This document shows positions 1-12,655 of a DNA stretch of 64,000 bases, one piece after another; the stretch's first letter is position 1, and the number at the start of each line of letters is the position of its first letter. The notes under the pieces are model-generated. The model saw only the letters and a program-made list of their open reading frames with translations, did not search any database and had not been told where the DNA came from. Location: positions 5,022,001 through 5,086,000 of the forward strand of contig BTPP01000003.1 of NCBI GenBank assembly GCA_037102815.1. Direction: 5' to 3'. The stretch comes from Neurospora intermedia. Its lineage: Eukaryota > Ascomycota > Sordariomycetes > Sordariales > Sordariaceae. Position numbers and translations under genes: made by a program.

Positions 1-2490
1 CGCACAATACCAGCTCCCTGACTCTAATATAGCTGGGATGTTCCAAACGGGTCGAAGTATAACTCTAAAGGCAAGGTTGTGGAACCGGTTTCTGGGTGTA
101 AGTATCCGCGACAAACGAACGAGGGTTTGGTTTCTGAAATTGCCGGACAGAAAACGAAGTTGTTCCGTGACGCGTGGGAGAAGCCTGACAAATAGCGCTG
201 CTACTGGGCAGGAAATCTGAAGTTAGTTTGCGGAGGATGAATCCCGGCCGAGCGAGTTCAAATGCGTATAGGATCTGAACATCAAGAGGAGTCAGTCAAT
301 GTCTGTACACCAAGAAACATGGGATAATCACAGACAAGACCAGTATGTCTATGCTGTGGGGACAGCTTCTCTGAAGATTGTTTGTTGTTTTTTGCCATAA
401 GATCCAACCACTGTACAAGAATGCTGCTGCACTGCCCAAGGCAAGAAGGGGAGTGCTGAACATCCGAGCCAGGGGGGAGTGGGAGGGGAGGATTCGAAGA
501 TCGCTTACAGCGTGTGCGTGGACGTCTTGGCAATACCTCGAGAGCTTTCAAAGTCGTGGACTGGCCAATGCTCCAATATGGAGAAGAATGAATGACAATA
601 GAGTCGGAAAGATTCTGTACCTGCCAGGATCACCCGAGATTTGCCAGGATGGTGATGCTGTCCCGGCCGCTGCAGATTTGTGGCGAAGCAAAGCTTCTAG
701 TCGAGTCGACGAAGGGGATGGATGGGTGGATGACGATAATGTGTGGATGCGTAGATGATGGAGATCCAAGTTGAACTGCTGGGGTTCGCGTACGGCCGAG
801 AGTCTGCTGCAACGGAAGCCAAATGACCGGCAAGGAGCCGGCTCGGAAGAGAAGGGAAGTGAACAAAGTGGGCACCTTTGAAATCTGAGGTGAGTCGATG
901 ATGGTAGAGTACGACCAGATGCTGTGTGCCCCCAGAAGACCAATGGTGTTTCAGCTTTGTGGGACGGACGGAGAGACGCAGGGACTCCGTAAGTACGCCG
1001 TTACTTGGTGTAAAGGAGGTGACGTCTGAAGTCGTCGATCAGGCACAGCCTTGCAGGTAGGTAGGTCAGCGTGTCGAGGGCGGCGAGAAAAGGAGAGCCG
1101 AAAATATGGGAAGGGTGAGTCCTCCGAACAGTCGTGATGATACCTTGGATTTTTATTAGGCATGCCAAATGCACCAGGTTCTCTTGTAAGAATCCAAGTT
1201 CTAGGAATGAGCAGCAGGACACAGGACAGAAGCTACGGGGTGATTTCGATGTCTGTTGAATGCAGAGGGGCGGCCAGTCTGTCTGCTTGGTTGTCAGATG
1301 CGTGTCGGTGGAGGCAAAGAGCTTACAGCTTACAGCCCAAGGAAGACGAAGAACAGGCAACCAGATCGTCAAGACCGTGCGTTAGGAAGCAAAAGAAGAA
1401 GAGAGTGGTATCAGCAGAAAACCCAAAAGAGTGTGGAAGAAGCCGATTGGCTCAGAGAACAAGACTTGCGACGCAAGGCAAGGCAAGAAGCAGAAGCAGA
1501 AGCAAGTGACCGTATGAGGTTGAGGTGGTGTTGGAGATGTGGCTCGAGCACGAGACGTCCGAACTGACGGATTTCTGTTTGGAACACCTGCTCTCTGCAA
1601 CACCGCAGCAACTAGACTGCAACCACCAGGGAGGCAAGGCAAAGAAGCGATGAGGAACGGAGCTGACGGAGCGGGGTGGGTATGGTAGAAGAGGGGAGAA
1701 ACCCGAGAGGCTGTGATCCAGACAGACAGACAGACAGACAGACGAACGGGTGAAGGACTGAAGCAGAAGCGCAACAAGTCCCAAGGCAAAGTTCCGAGAG
1801 TCCGGAATGGGAATGAGGAAATGAAGGGGACACGGGCATCTGGATGCCTTCGGGTCCATGGCAAGACACGGCCCTCGTTGACCAGGGGGTGCCAGCCGAT
1901 ACCACGCAGCCTTACTATGTATATATTAATTACCCTGCATGATATAGGTCGGACTTGGGTCCAGTCTTGCGAGTCCCGCCAGACCCTCATCAAACACTCG
2001 TCGATGGTGACAAGGAGATAGATGTGAAACAGAGGCCTGGAAAGACCGATAGGCATAAGAAGGACCAGAGGCCCAAAGAGACGCGCCCGTCCACCCGGTA
2101 GTGCCCTTGTTTCGTGCCATGACATTGGATCTGGCCCCATTCGATCTGCCAGAGATGACGATCACTCTGGTGCATACATCCATATATAGTGTACGTGTGT
2201 ACATATAAGAGTATGAGCTGATGATGCTCACTCCCGCTAAATATGTGCCTATCCATCGCGAGTCCATCCAAAAGCGCTTGCGATCTGGATTTCATTCTCC
2301 TGGTCTCCCATTTCCCATTTGAGATTCCCACATGCGCTGAGAACATCCACACCGTTTTCTGTGCGACACCAGCGAGCCGCAACACGAGGAATGCCAGCAT
2401 TTTCGTGGCTGACATGCGGCGCCGCGGTCGTGGGAATTTTACGGGCGAAACAGAAAACGGCGGCGGCTACACACGAGGCCGCCAAGTGAA

Positions 2491-2500
2491 AGGGTTAGGG
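2491..2500 (+). repeat. Short telomere-like motif AGGGTTAGGG
   Basis: Ten bases match the fungal telomere repeat TTAGGG through nearly two units. A single match this short can arise by chance. It is noted because a longer one lies in the divergent promoter at 55335-55348. Confidence 0.5.
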
Positions 2501-4987
2501 CGAACACGTGCGGAAGTCGGCAGAGGCAAAGAGGTAGTTAGTTTAAGCAGGTCTCCTGTTGGCGTGTCTCGCATGGCGTCAGACTTGCTCGTGGGATGAG
2601 GAGCCGAGGAGGAGGAGGAGGAGGAGGGGGTGGGTAGGTGTTCATCGCCGCTCAAGCCACAACCCAACGGTTCCCTCGGGAGAGGAGGGGCTGGGTTCAG
2701 TTAGTTCGCACTTTGATCACTTCGACGACATGATCGTAGGAGGGAGGCCAACCGTCCATAGAAACCACCGACTGGATGAAAATGGAGAGAAACAGCTGAG
2801 GTACAGTAATGAACTGGACAAGGGAAGTGTTTCGAAAGATGGAAAAGAGTCAATGGAACACCACCCCGACCAGTGCACTGACGCAGGAACCCCCGCCAAT
2901 TGCCAAAGGATTGCCCCACCCCTTGGACTTTTCCCCCAATCCATCCATCAGCTCATGGCAACCTCAGGTCAAATCGGAAACACTAGCGCCGCCATCACCC
3001 GCAGCGGGTGTGCCGTCAGCTTTTTGTGCGAGAGAAGTGGGGTCTGTGCTCCACCTGTCTCCAGCTCCACCCTGTGGTTTTAAGGTGGATGAGAAACCTC
3101 ATAGGGCACTTTCTTGGCCAGAGCTTTCCCTTCCACTTCGTCACAACACTCCGAGTCCTTCTCAAACAACTGTCCGACCACTTGGCGTGAAACATCATCG
3201 GATCTGGATTATCTGCGACATTGAGAATCTATCATCGAATGACCCATCACAACTTCTCCGTTCGCCGCGGGCAGTCAAATGCACAAACGTGATTTGCGAT
3301 AGCCCTTGATCCGTCTCTTCCGCTCACAATTGCCGATCGTAACTCGTCATTCCCGTTCAGAAGAAGCTATTCCGTGGTAGTCTGAGTCTAGCAAACGGAC
3401 GGCAGCCACTCGACCACAAAATGACCGACTCGAACTCGTCGACCCACTTCGGCTCTTCCCTACATTCACTTCCGAGTAGGTCGTGTACCACTGGCCGTAT
3501 TTCGGAAATCACGGTTCAGGCACGCAAAGCGAATACCTGCTGCGGTCACGACGGACACCAGCTTTCCCCGAATCCCAGCAAAAGTCATCATGAAACCAAA
3601 CATTGCTGGGACGCCAAAGGGACGTTTGAAAGCAAGCAGTCGCAAACACCCTGCGGGCACTTATCTGCTACAACGACGGCAAGTTTGGTCAGAGAATCAG
3701 AGAGGTGATTCCGAGTCCTTGCCATACCATACTCGCGCACCCTGGACAACGTTGAAGCCACAACTCATCTTCTGTATCCGCCTCCCCGATGATGACGATC
3801 AAGATGATGATGCTGATGCCTATCTGTCGGTGTGATTCCCGTGGAGTTCTTTGCAAATCTTTCTCTTCCTTTTACTGCGTTTTCTTAAGGTCGACCTTAC
3901 GGTGACGGTGACGTGTTGATCATATCTGAGGATTGTCACATACCTATGACTATGAACGAAAAGCGGCAAACTGGCCATTCACTTTTAGTGAAACATAGCC
4001 CGATGCCGTGCGGTGTGGTGTGATGGGCTCCGAGAAGTTTGTTTTTCTCCCTGTCCTTCCTCAAATACTTTTTCTTTTCTTTTTTTGTCCCCGAATGTTC
4101 CGTTGTTGGTTATAGAGTCTGCTTTTCCCTAGTCAAAAGGAAATGAATATCTCCTCTCACCAGCAGCTCCTGGAGATTCTTCTCTCCCATCTGTCCTATT
4201 CAGTCTTTTCTATCAGAAGTCACGGTCGACACCTAGGAGGTAAGACAGGACTTTGAGCCCTGACGAGTACCTCAACAGATCACAATTCTCTTACGCCACA
4301 CATGCTTCTATCACGCCGAAGCCCGAAAGCCAGATCCCTCGGTTTACATGGAGAAAGCCTTAAATCGACTGATTGCGTGCGCCCAAAACTCGAGCTTGCT
4401 CATGTGTGTGCTTGCTTCAGTTCACTTTAATGTTCACTCCAGTTCCCGCCAGAGGCGGCGTCCATTATAAGGGTTAAGTTTGGCTAGTGGCTGGGCAATC
4501 TGAATCGCATCGCATCTCAGCAAGCCACAGAACTGAAAAAGGTACGAATAGGTGCAAGTGAACTGGAAGGAACTCACCTCTCCTGTCAGTCACTAAAGGT
4601 AGAGATATGTATGTAGACATGTACATACTGTGCCACCTGCCCCACGACGAACCCCTTGAGGCTCGCTAGGTAGGCAACGCAATATATAGTGTACAAATCT
4701 ATATCTGAAGGCATCACTAGCATTGCTAGCATCGCCCACAGATTGGATGGAGTCCCGGGGCGTCATATGTACAATAGGGTAACTCCCCCTTACCGTTCGA
4801 GGCTTGACCGTAACCGATCTGGCGGTGTCGTGTTTGCTTGTTTCTTTTTTTTTTCCCCTTTTTTCTTCTTCCTTGTCTCTCTTGCCCCAGTGTATGTGCT
4901 CGTGGGTGTGTGGATCTGCCCATCTTGGTTTGCTATCTGGCTGTCTTTCTTTCCGCCCTGCATATGACACAATCGTGGAATTGTCAC

Positions 4988-4988
<1 letters not shown>

Positions 4989-5019
<31 letters not shown>

Positions 5020-5043
5020 CTTTTTCTTTTTCTTTTTTTTTTT
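4989..5043 (+). repeat. T-rich homopolymer tract
   Basis: About 55 nt are almost pure T, with a few C interruptions toward the right end. It lies in the gene-poor left flank. It makes artefactual poly-Phe and poly-Lys open frames on the two strands and is not coding. Confidence 0.9.
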
Positions 5044-6426
5044 CTCGCGTTCGCAATCTCTGTGTCTCTGATCAGTAGGCCCCCAGCAGCCCCCGCTCGG
5101 CGGCGACGATGATGTGAGTTGGGGACGGCGGTGATGCGGATCTTGTCACATTGGTGTTGAGTAATATCAGAGAAAAAAGGAGGTGGAGGAGTCTATAATC
5201 TCAAGGTAAAGAGCGAGGAGTAAATACGTTGAAGAGTTAGGTGTTCAGAAAAAACCTAGTATCGACCGAATCCCCTAAGGAGAAGCCGTTGCTACTGTTT
5301 GGTACTCTTGATGATTGCTATACATCTTTCTATCTGTTCATTCTGTCAAACTTTTGCTCGATCATGTCAAAGTTCTGTGACCGTGGAAGTCACTTCCACA
5401 AGCGAAGCTTAACTGGAAAGTGTCAAGTGACAAGTTCAGGGGCAAGAAACAAGCCGGGCGAACTCTGCGCCTCTGTTGGGTTGGAATTGTGATTTAGCTT
5501 CCTACACGTGCCTTACCTCGAGCCGGGTATCGCGTTCGAAGGAGGCTCAAACTCCTGTGCATCATTGATTCTGCGCGACATTCAGCTGTTCCTTTCAGCC
5601 TCACAAATATAGGTAAGCGAGGATAAATGACTTCCACCGAAGGGTATGTTGATTCGTCACCAGAGCTGTTTAACATTGGTATTTCCGTTTTGGAAAACGC
5701 TGATAGTCCTGGGCTTGACGAATAGAGACTTGATTTCAAATGGTTCAAGGCTGTCCAACCGTAACTCTTAGCTCCAGCCGCAAGCTCACTCTTACTTCAG
5801 TTTACCTTTCATTCAATCCCCGAGATAAATTGCCTACGACGACCACAGCATTCGCTAGTCAGCTGCAGTGCTCCGTCATACCGGACTTCAATGAGACTTG
5901 GGGGATACCATCCAGACGCAAGAAAGTTTAGCAGGGTGTCGTTGAACAAACCTACTTCGGTTGAGCACAGCTTTTCAACGAAGTGAAGGCTGTGGCATAT
6001 TGGATTGCCACCAGTTTACCAACTTTTACTAACGCTGATGAGCTGATACACCATTTATTGACCTAAATCGAGTACCACCGCAGCGAGCGAGTGTACCTAC
6101 GGGGAAGAGAGTGATCGTGAGATTCATGATCCCGTAGTAATGCAATACTGGCAGCCGTTGACGTACGAAGCCCCAAGTCAGCAACCTAGTGAGAGTATCA
6201 GCTTGTGCTTTGGGAATGATGTTCTCAGGGTTTGCGCAACGCAACATCGGTTGTTGTTGCTAAGTAACTCTGGCCGGCTTGCTTCAGTCGTTGGAGCCTT
6301 CAGCCACCTGAACGGCAAATGGCTTGTGGATGGCCCCCTTCCTTGTGGGCATATCCATACCAAAAACCCCAAGAGAGACCAAGCTGATGATGCTCTTTGC
6401 GCTGAGAATATCATCAACTAGTCCAA

Positions 6427-6612
6427 AGCGGTAACTTTCTCAATGTCACCGCAACCTATCAACCTCTTCAACCCATCGCCGGCTATACACAACTGACTGC
6501 GTAAATGTATGCCAGAAATAGCGGTAACTTTCTCAATGTCACCGCAACCTATCAACCTCTTCAACCCATCGCCGGCTATACACAACTGACTGCGTAAATG
6601 TATGCCAGAAAT
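6427..6612. repeat. Exact 93-bp tandem duplication (two copies)
   Basis: The unit beginning AGCGGTAACTTTCTC occupies 6427-6519 and is repeated without a visible mismatch at 6520-6612, followed by three more matching bases. The unit is 31 codons long, so a minus-strand open frame (6418-6750) reads through both copies and carries the same 31-residue block twice. That frame has no recognised domain, so a coding role is not shown. Perfect identity points to a recent event or to selection. The copy is below the length at which repeat-induced point mutation normally acts in Neurospora. Confidence 0.93.
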
Positions 6613-9600
6613 AGCAATCGTTTTGGTATGATATGCCTCTATTTGCCTGGTACCTGGCAGCTTTTGACACCACCATTCAGAGATAGGTTGCATTCCCGAT
6701 TCGGTACCGTAAGCTGGCAGGTACGTGTGGTTCGTCATGTGGGGAATCATCTCCAGGAGTGATACACTGTCCCAAGCCCGACCAACGGTCCCGATGTCTG
6801 GCTTCTGTCTTCGGTGTCAAGGTCAAAGTCAATGTCAGGAGAACCCAATGCTTTTTTTTTCACCTTGATGCTGTCCTCCTGGCAACAGCAGGAAGGCTCG
6901 ATGGTGAGCCTTGAAGATTTACAAGCTCTTAGCTTTGTTCACGGTGCTGTCACTCAAGCGGGCTCGGACTGTCTGGTCTGCAAGATAGGATCTGTCCTGG
7001 AACTGAGGACTAAGAGGTGTTGACGCACGGGCCATGAGATGACAAGCCCCGATGTTCGTCGAGGGAAAGTTGCCCGCCGCCGCCGCCGCCGCTGGCGTGT
7101 TTGTAGGTATACAACATCGGATGGTGAAGCCTTTAAAAAGGATAATCGCCGACAAACGAGGGTATAGGTTGATTGGCTAGTTGGTTGAACTGAAGGTGAC
7201 ACGTTGAGAGATGGCGTCGGAAGGTTGTTGTCCCTCGGAGCACGAAGGAAGGGCAAAGGAGCAAAATACGAGCTGCGACGTAACCTATTGACTTGTGCTG
7301 TGCCAGGTCCGTAGTAGCTGATATGTGTGAGAGCTTCGCAGAAAGTACACAAGGGGAATGGCTGAAGAGAGAGAGTCCGATAGACGTCGCAGTCCGACCG
7401 ACATCGGGATATTGACATGGCGAACATGCTCGGTATTCGTGGATCGTGAGTTATGCCGGATCTTTGCTTCCAGGGTATCCCGTCCAGTCAGAGAGGGGTT
7501 TATTGATCGCCAAGGGATCCTATTTTTTTCTCCTTTGCATGAGACAACAAAAAGAGGCGAGACTGAGCATCTGATGATTATTTGGTTGAAGGTGGCAGAA
7601 ACAGAAGACGTAAAGTTACCTAGCAATTTGGGAGAAAAAGAAAACAGCGATTGGCAACGGTGCAGTGGTCTGGACTCAATGTCGGCCATTGCAGACCCTG
7701 ACTTCTCGCCTAAATACCCTGGCTCGACTGAATGACATATACCATAGTGCATGGGCCACTGCATAATGAAAGGTCGCAGGTGAGGCCGCTTGGCCGTTGA
7801 GGATGGTCGAACGGTGGGTGTTTTGGGAGTTCAGTTAGGTTAAGTTGAAGCGGCCGGCGAGCCCCTCTTGTGCATAACACAGAGGTACCATTATGCTCCA
7901 GGTGCGGGACCGGCCACTGAGGTGAGCACGAGGGGGAACTCAAGGGAGCTCTCGCTGCTGTACACTTCAATGGGTTTCGGCAGGACATGGTTAGCCCTTC
8001 CTCTTTCGGCTCCAGATATCCACCAACCCCGCGAACTTGTGTGTGTGTGTGTACCTGACGAAGCAATAAATGGGCATCAACACCTGGCAATTTGCTTTAT
8101 CATGTGCCATTCAATGGTTTGCAACGAAGTTGGATAGGTATCAATCGAGGGGCGATAAACACCATGCTGCAGCATTGACAGGCACTTACAGCGAGTGGAG
8201 ATGGGGAGCTGATGCGCAACTAAGTCCCAAGGGAACTGATAGGTATGTAACCATTTCAGGCCAATTGGAGCAAAGCCTCCACCTGGACGGGAGCCATAAA
8301 TTCAGATTGTCAATCGCGAATAGTACAGTTGATGGCTTCATAGTGGCCAGCCAAAGAAATGGGCAACGAAAACGACACAGTATTTCCGTCCGAGACATGG
8401 ACGGACTGTCATGCGCCCGCCGTCTCTTGCAGCAAGATATGTCGCTTGGCCATGTCCACGGTACGGACCGTCGACCAAGTATGTATCCGTCATCCGGACG
8501 GCAGTCACCACTCCGTCACCTCAACTGCATGGGCGCCCATCCAGACAATGTCTCGTCTGTCCGTTTGGTTCTTCCGCTTCACGGTTCTTTTGGCGTGGCT
8601 GTCGTGTATCCCCAGAGTTGGGCTGGACGCCACCGTCGAGTTGACCATGGCCGTTGCTGGCCATTGCTCCGGCAGGTCCCCGGCGGTTACTGAACAGCAT
8701 ATCATGACTGGAGACAGACAGACACTCGGCGGCTTTGCGGAAGTACAAATGCCGATGATGGAGGTGGATAAAGAGGAGTTATGATGGACACGATGGGCAA
8801 TCTGGTCGCCCCGGACTTTCTTTTGCTTTTGGTGTTCTCTTCTCTTCTTTTTTTGAGATATCGAACCGTTTCCATCTCAGGTCTGGACTCTATACAAATA
8901 CGCTGAGCTCGCATATGGCATATTAGAGTCACTCAACACCCCCGTCTTGTCAACGTCTCGTGATATCCTTTACAAAGGCAGTGGCCGGGATTCTCGACAT
9001 CAACCCCAGCTGGTTTGATCGGGACATCTGGAACCCAGCAACGCGCACGCGAGGCTCGGCCCTGTAACCGGGGCGCTGGTTCCTCATCATCCGGTGGGCT
9101 TGAACTCATCTAGGCCTTTTTGGCTTCTGAAGCCATCCCGGACCAGACTCCACCGGGCACCACTTTGGGCACCACCACGGCACCACAAGCGGCGGACGAG
9201 ACCCTCACAACCCTTCTGACCCGTTTAGGCTTCTTGCCTTTCTCTGTTGGAACCATCGGTGCTTAATTATTTGCTTGCGCCCAGCTGGAAAGCAACGGTT
9301 CAGCACGCCCTTCAAGCAGCTCATCCATTCCCGCCCTTCCCCGGCGCTTTGGCCCCCAACCCCTCCTCGAGAGAGATAGGTACCTCACAGGCTGTATACT
9401 TTACTCCCCAAACTCCCGGAGGCGCTTGTTGCTTCGTGTTGTGCTCTGCTCAGTTTTCTACAGTTCATGCGGGTGGATTGTTGGGACGGAATCGAGAAGT
9501 CACAGCCACGTTAACGACGCGCGAGAACAACCTTGTGTAGAGGGGGCCAGCCGCCAATTCAGTCGAGTGAAAAAGAGCCCTGCGAAATTGGGAGGTCCAA

Positions 9601-10206
9601 AACTTTCTAAAGCGGTCCAGAATCCCGACTCGGAGCGATTCCCCTCAGGTCGTTGCTACGTACCGATATCGATACCCTTTCCCAGAAGGCGAGAACGGAC
9701 TCGAGACTCATCCTTCTTTCGCTTTCAAAATCGCTTGTTGGGAGAAATTTACCTTCACGTAAAGGTGCCCCCCATCCTTCTCGGTTTACGGTCCGGATTG
9801 TTCCCGGTGGACTGCTGCATGGTGTGACGGCCGAGCGGGCATATCGTCGCATCCGCCAATATAGCGCCCCGCGAATAGCTAGAGCTATTTGGAGCGAGCT
9901 GGCTAGGCTTTGACCTCTTTTTCGTCTGATCTGCAAAAGTTGGAGATTCCGGCGAGCCGATCCCAAACACTGAAGCAAAAAAAATAACACGGCGCGCAGC
10001 AAAAGGGGGCAGCATATCAGATCAAAGTCGCCCATCCCAAAAGCGACGACGACAACCACCCCGATATCTACCGCACACGCAAACGCATTCGCATCTTCGA
10101 AACGGGCAGAGTGTGACGGGCCAGGACGCGTGCATTGGCTTTTACTCTGCCCTTCAGTTCGTATAAGCCCTGGCCAGCTGTCTGAGGTGGACTCCTCCCG
10201 TTGACC

Positions 10207-11642
10207 ATGATGCGCACTTACGGATTCCAGCCTTGGTGAGCACCCACTCTCTTTTATTACATCAGTGTTTGATGGGCCTCCATCTTCAGACGCCCCCTCG
10301 TATTTCTATTCTAGAGCACAGCCTACCTTACACATCAATGGAGCCACAGCAGTGCTCATCAGACGTCCTGTCACTCCCTAACCTCTTTGCTCTGATGCTG
10401 ATTCGTCCTATAGCCGCGAATTCCATATCGTTGTCCTAGGCACCGGTATGTTGTGCTCCACCCTGCTCTTTCACCTGACTTTTCGCTGTGAACCCCATCG
10501 TGGGAAAAAAAAAAAAAATCAAAAAATCAAGAAAATCACACAAAAAAAATCACACACAAACCCCCTATGCCAAGACATGCGCATCACATGCTACAACTGC
10601 TGACTTTGATGGCTTACTTAAGGAGGTGTCGGCAAGAGTTGCTTAACTGGTATGTTGTGTGCCCCCAAAGTCTAAACCCAATTCAACCACACCTGCATGA
10701 CGACCCCTGTCACCTGTGTGGACAAGACAACGAAACACTATACTGAACATGTCGTGAACAACAGCACAATTTGTACACAATGAATGGATTGAAAGCTATG
10801 ATCCAACCATTGAGGACTCGTACAGGACACAGGTGGCTGTCGATGTAAGTATTGTTTTCCCTATTCTGTTAATGAATGTTTATGTTCCAGGTTTGCTAAC
10901 GAGGACCTCCAGGGACGACAAGTGATACTGGAAATGTGAGACCTTCCTCACTTACACTTCACCCTCACTTACACTTCAGTTTTGACCGGTTGATGCTAAC
11001 ATGTAGCTCACCAGCCTCGACACCGCCGGTACAGAACAGTTCGGTGAGTGACAAAACAGCCCTAACTCAACTAACACCCCCCAACTTGGAACTTTTTTGA
11101 CTAACACTTTCGGCAAAAGTTGCTATGCGAGACCTGTATATGAAGGCCGGCCAAGGGTTCCTGTTAGTTTTCAGCATAACCTCACAAGCCTCGCTAGACG
11201 AGCTCGCCACGCTCCGCGAGGAGATCATACGCATCAAAGATGACGAGAACATCCCCATCGTCATGGTAGGCAACAAGGCCGACCTGCTAGACCAACGAGC
11301 CGTCGATCGCGCAAAGGCCTTTACCATATCTCAACAGTGGAATGCGCCTTATTACGAGGCTAGCGCTAGGACGAGGAGTATGTTGTTCATGTCCCTATTC
11401 AAAAAGAGATGGGATTACTGACACTTCAAAAAAAAAAAAAAGCAAACGTTGACGAAGTCTTCATCGACCTCTGCCGCCAAATGCTCCGAAGGGACGATAG
11501 CGGCCAGCTAGACGACGACGATGGCGCACGTAATGGTAGCGGGTACGGCTACGGCCAAGGGAAACAGGAGGATGGTCATGGGCCCATGAAGAAGAAGCGG
11601 AGGAGAAAGAGGAAGGGCGATCACAAGTGCATAATCATGTGA
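10207..11642 (+). CDS. krev-1: Rap/Rsr1-type small GTPase (KREV-1-like)
   Basis: Ras-superfamily GTPase of the Rap1/Rsr1(Bud1) branch, a membrane-bound polarity switch; in Neurospora krev-1 is tied to development. Eight exons: 10207-10235, 10414-10445, 10623-10649, 10765-10844, 10913-10935, 11015-11043, 11120-11377, 11443-11642. They give 225 aa. Visible motifs are G1 GTGGVGKS, switch I YDPTIEDSY, G3 DTAGTEQF with the Thr at the Ras Gln61 position that marks Rap/Rsr1 proteins, G4 NKAD, G5 EASAR, and a polybasic tail ending in the CAAX box CIIM, so prenylation is expected. Two Met codons are adjacent at the start; the first exon is short and less certain than the rest. Seven introns in so small a gene is high, and several end in AAG. 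The gene converges on the PQ-loop gene. Confidence 0.93.
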
Positions 11643-12655
11643 AGCAAACTAACTGAACGTCTTTTACATAACACCTTGCCTCACAGCGTTAATAAGATGA
11701 TGGTCTTAGGATTGAGGAACTCTTTTTTTTTCTTTTTTTTGGGGGGGTTTGGTTTGAATCCAGGTTTCGAGACCTCCGACTCAAAATCAGTGTGGGAAAG
11801 AGAGAAGCTCCAACTGCGGGCGGGATGAGGGGAAATTTGGGTCACGGACGAGTTGGATGGAAGGAACTTAAGGATATTTTGGTTTGGAGACGTTTTAGGA
11901 AGGCTCGATAAGAACAGTCAAGGCAGGAGCGGAAGGTGCCGAGGATACTAGGAAGGCCCAAAGGACCGGCTCTTGACTTTTTTAAGATCTCGAGGCCTTA
12001 TCCGCTCGAATCCCCGCCTGCATTTTCCAACTGAACTTGGAAGCTGCCGAGGGTGACCGGTCGCATCTATCAACCCGAGCCGTTTTCATTGTGTGCTTTC
12101 ATCGTTCAGGTTATTTCCTTTTTCCCTTTTTTCTATATTTGCATTGGAGGTTGTCTGTTTTTTTTGAGCCGTCTTCGTTTCTTTCCTAGAATATTCTGGT
12201 TCCGCCATCCTTAGGGAGGGCAAATTGGTGGTGTTCACCTCCTGCATTCCTTAGTTACGATACCCTGACATCTGATCGATATCTTTCGTGTGCTCATATA
12301 CTTGATCAAAAATATGGAAGAATAAATCCCCAGACGGGATACATTCGAACACGGCTGTTGGTAGAACAATGATAACAATTGTCTACTTGGATTCTATTTC
12401 TATCTGCTAGCCGTCAGCGGCTTCCAACCCTCATATATCCACGTTCCTACTTCCATTTTTCATGTTCAACCAGCGGGTGTGTTCCTGACTATGCGTTCAC
12501 TCGCAGCCTTCGTGTCCCTAGCGAAGTCCCAGCCATGGTATCATATCCAAAACCAAAACCAAAACCAACTTCTCCAGTTCTTTGTTTTTGTTCCTCAACA
12601 TGCAACTTCGTTTCTGTATATCCTCATCAGGCATTCATCCATCGCGCCGTCCCCT
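11643..12655. other. Convergent 3' intergenic region
   Basis: About 1 kb lies between the ends of the krev-1-like and PQ-loop genes, which face each other. It is T-rich with several T and G runs (for example 11724-11750) and probably holds both 3' untranslated regions. No further gene is seen. Confidence 0.6.

Larger units (their letters stand above)
1..10206. other. Gene-poor left flank, no supported gene
   Basis: This stretch of about 10 kb has many short open frames on both strands, but none shows a recognisable domain, a convincing splice chain or the C-ending codon bias of the exons further right. The longest are about 250 codons (1382-2140, minus), 207 codons (8070-8693, plus) and 174 codons (2559-3083, plus), and their translations look random. 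Visible contents are a (CAGA)n run near 1721-1744, an AGGGTTAGGG motif at 2491-2500, T-rich tracts at 4989-5043, a 93-bp exact tandem duplication at 6427-6612, a short GCC run near 7076-7093 and a GT run near 8039-8052. It may hold non-coding transcripts or upstream regulatory DNA of the krev-1-like gene; the sequence alone does not show which. Confidence 0.5.

Noticed and set aside
1382-2140. 252-codon minus-strand ORF
   Set aside because: The translation has no domain, codon bias is poor, and much of the length runs through CT-rich or tetranucleotide repeats.
4790-5112. Lys-rich and Phe-rich ORFs on the two strands
   Set aside because: Both are translations of the T-rich tract and have no other support.
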